From JAQVSH01 sp964451605 (lineage in GTDB: Bacteria; Bacteroidota; Bacteroidia; Bacteroidales; UBA4181), in the NCBI GenBank assembly GCA_964451605.1, contig CAYVJA010000009.1, positions 1-61,192 on the forward strand: 61,192 nt of DNA. The letters run 5' to 3'. Under the pieces are notes generated by a model. That model was given only the letters and a program-made list of their open reading frames with translations. It was not told the DNA's origin and did no database searches. This document shows, one piece after another, positions 60,614 through 61,192 of the stretch. The position numbers and the translations under genes were made by a program. Within the stretch, counting starts at the first letter, position 1; each line of letters opens with the position of its first letter.

Positions 60614-61192
60614 ATGATTTTATGCGAACAAACCTGGCGTTGGTACGGACCAAATGATCCCGTCACGCTGCAAGATATCCGGCAAACCGGAGCTACCGGA
60701 ATTGTTCACGCGCTGCATCACATTCCTAATGGGGAGGTATGGAGTGTTGAGGAGATTTCGAAACGACAACAGATGATTGCCGATGCCGGCCTGGTATGGT
60801 CGGTGGTGGAGAGTGTGCCGGTACACGAACAGATTAAAACCCGCACGGGGCAGTATGCCCAGTATATTGAGAATTACAAAGAGTCGGTACGAAACTTGGG
60901 TAAATGCGGTATTAAGGTGGTTACCTACAATTTTATGCCGGTTCTCGACTGGACCCGGACCGATCTGGCTTACACGCTGCCCGACGGTTCTAAGGCTTTG
61001 CGCTACGAAAGGGCGGCTTTTCTGGCATTCGACCTCTTCATCCTGAAACGGCCTGCTGCTATGCAAGAGTATTCGGCTCAGGAGATTGAGAAGGCTCGGA
61101 AACGGTTTGAAAGCATGAGTGCTGGTGATATTCAGACGCTTACACGGAATATGATTGCAGGCCTGCCCGGATCGGAAGAGAGTTTTACCCTT
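60614..61192 (+). CDS. uxuA: Mannonate dehydratase UxuA, truncated at the window end
   Basis: It begins at ATG 60614 (MILCEQTWRWYG) and stays open to the last base: 193 residues seen of an expected 390 or so. It has the UxuA N terminus WRWYGPNDPVTLQDIRQTGATGIVHALHHIPNGEVW, then WSVVESVPVHEQIKTRTG and VVTYNFMPVLDWTRTDL. It dehydrates D-mannonate to 2-keto-3-deoxygluconate, an Fe2+/Mn2+ enzyme. The metal ligands lie beyond the window. Confidence 0.93.
   Translation, partial: MILCEQTWRWYGPNDPVTLQDIRQTGATGIVHALHHIPNGEVWSVEEISKRQQMIADAGLVWSVVESVPVHEQIKTRTGQYAQYIENYKESVRNLGKCGIKVVTYNFMPVLDWTRTDLAYTLPDGSKALRYERAAFLAFDLFILKRPAAMQEYSAQEIEKARKRFESMSAGDIQTLTRNMIAGLPGSEESFTL

Overview
The window looks like a Bacteroidales chromosome (Bacteroidota), perhaps a Dysgonomonadaceae/Porphyromonadaceae-type polysaccharide degrader; the family is an inference. 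Support: a hybrid two-component (HTCS) regulator, OmpA/PorT-type outer-membrane proteins, DUF6057/DUF6249/DUF6340-type proteins, many Sec, lipoprotein and Tat-type secreted enzymes, an anaerobic sulfatase maturase, few Shine-Dalgarno sites, and promoters fitting the Bacteroidota consensus TTTG-N19-22-TAnnTTTG. Three runs of N (3800-3809, 17198-17237, 38096-38105) show it is a draft scaffold; each interrupts a gene. No rRNA, tRNA, transposase, phage gene or CRISPR array was seen.

Layout. 1-9.6 kb: 3' part of an HTCS regulator, a lipoprotein behind fabG, a DUF6057 membrane protein with a CxxCH-bearing TolB-like lipoprotein, and an OmpA protein. 10-14.8 kb: a Tat-exported Gfo/Idh/MocA oxidoreductase followed by a HEAT-repeat/double DUF1080 protein, a pair fitting 3-keto-sugar chemistry. 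14.9-26.3 kb: DUF2007 protein, GH53 galactanase, a TIM-barrel-like secreted protein, an ECF sigma/membrane protein/D-lactate dehydrogenase cluster, a secreted superoxide dismutase, an AXE1-type esterase, two membrane histidine kinases and a LysE exporter. 26.4-32.3 kb: a minus-strand run of membrane pyrophosphatase, a multi-domain amino-acid ABC transporter whose ATPase carries an RsbW-like kinase domain, and a STAS protein. 32.5-47.5 kb: OM barrel, DMT transporter, dienelactone hydrolase, sulfatase maturase with a 37-aa basic protein, rhamnogalacturonan acetylesterase, PQQ-like propeller, second Gfo/Idh/MocA enzyme, histidine kinase, GH3 enzyme, FemAB protein, IMP dehydrogenase and a PH-like membrane protein. 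47.6-61.2 kb: a GH31-GH29 fusion, an alginate-lyase-superfamily enzyme, a LacI regulator and, divergently, uxaC-kdgK-kdgA-CE15 esterase-DUF1080-uxuB-uxuA.

Together the right-hand third reads as a uronic-acid utilisation locus: extracytoplasmic enzymes cut and de-esterify plant or algal polysaccharides (GH3, GH31/GH29, PF05426 lyase, CE12, CE15, GH53), and the complete glucuronate to fructuronate to mannonate to KDG to KDPG to pyruvate plus glyceraldehyde-3-phosphate route follows, probably under the divergent LacI protein. No SusC/SusD pair or hexuronate permease is in the window.

The most unusual feature is not a gene: at least eight intergenic sites carry a modular repeat made of 7-bp units (AATGGTG / CCATTAA), a GC-rich hairpin (such as TGCGC-N3-4-GCGCA) and an array of 8-bp units (GCACYAGA or its complement). 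Two leaders in the kdg genes carry further 8-bp arrays (ATTGTCGA/ATTATCTA). The repeats sit at gene ends, supply the last codons of uxaC, and contain stop codons in all reading frames.
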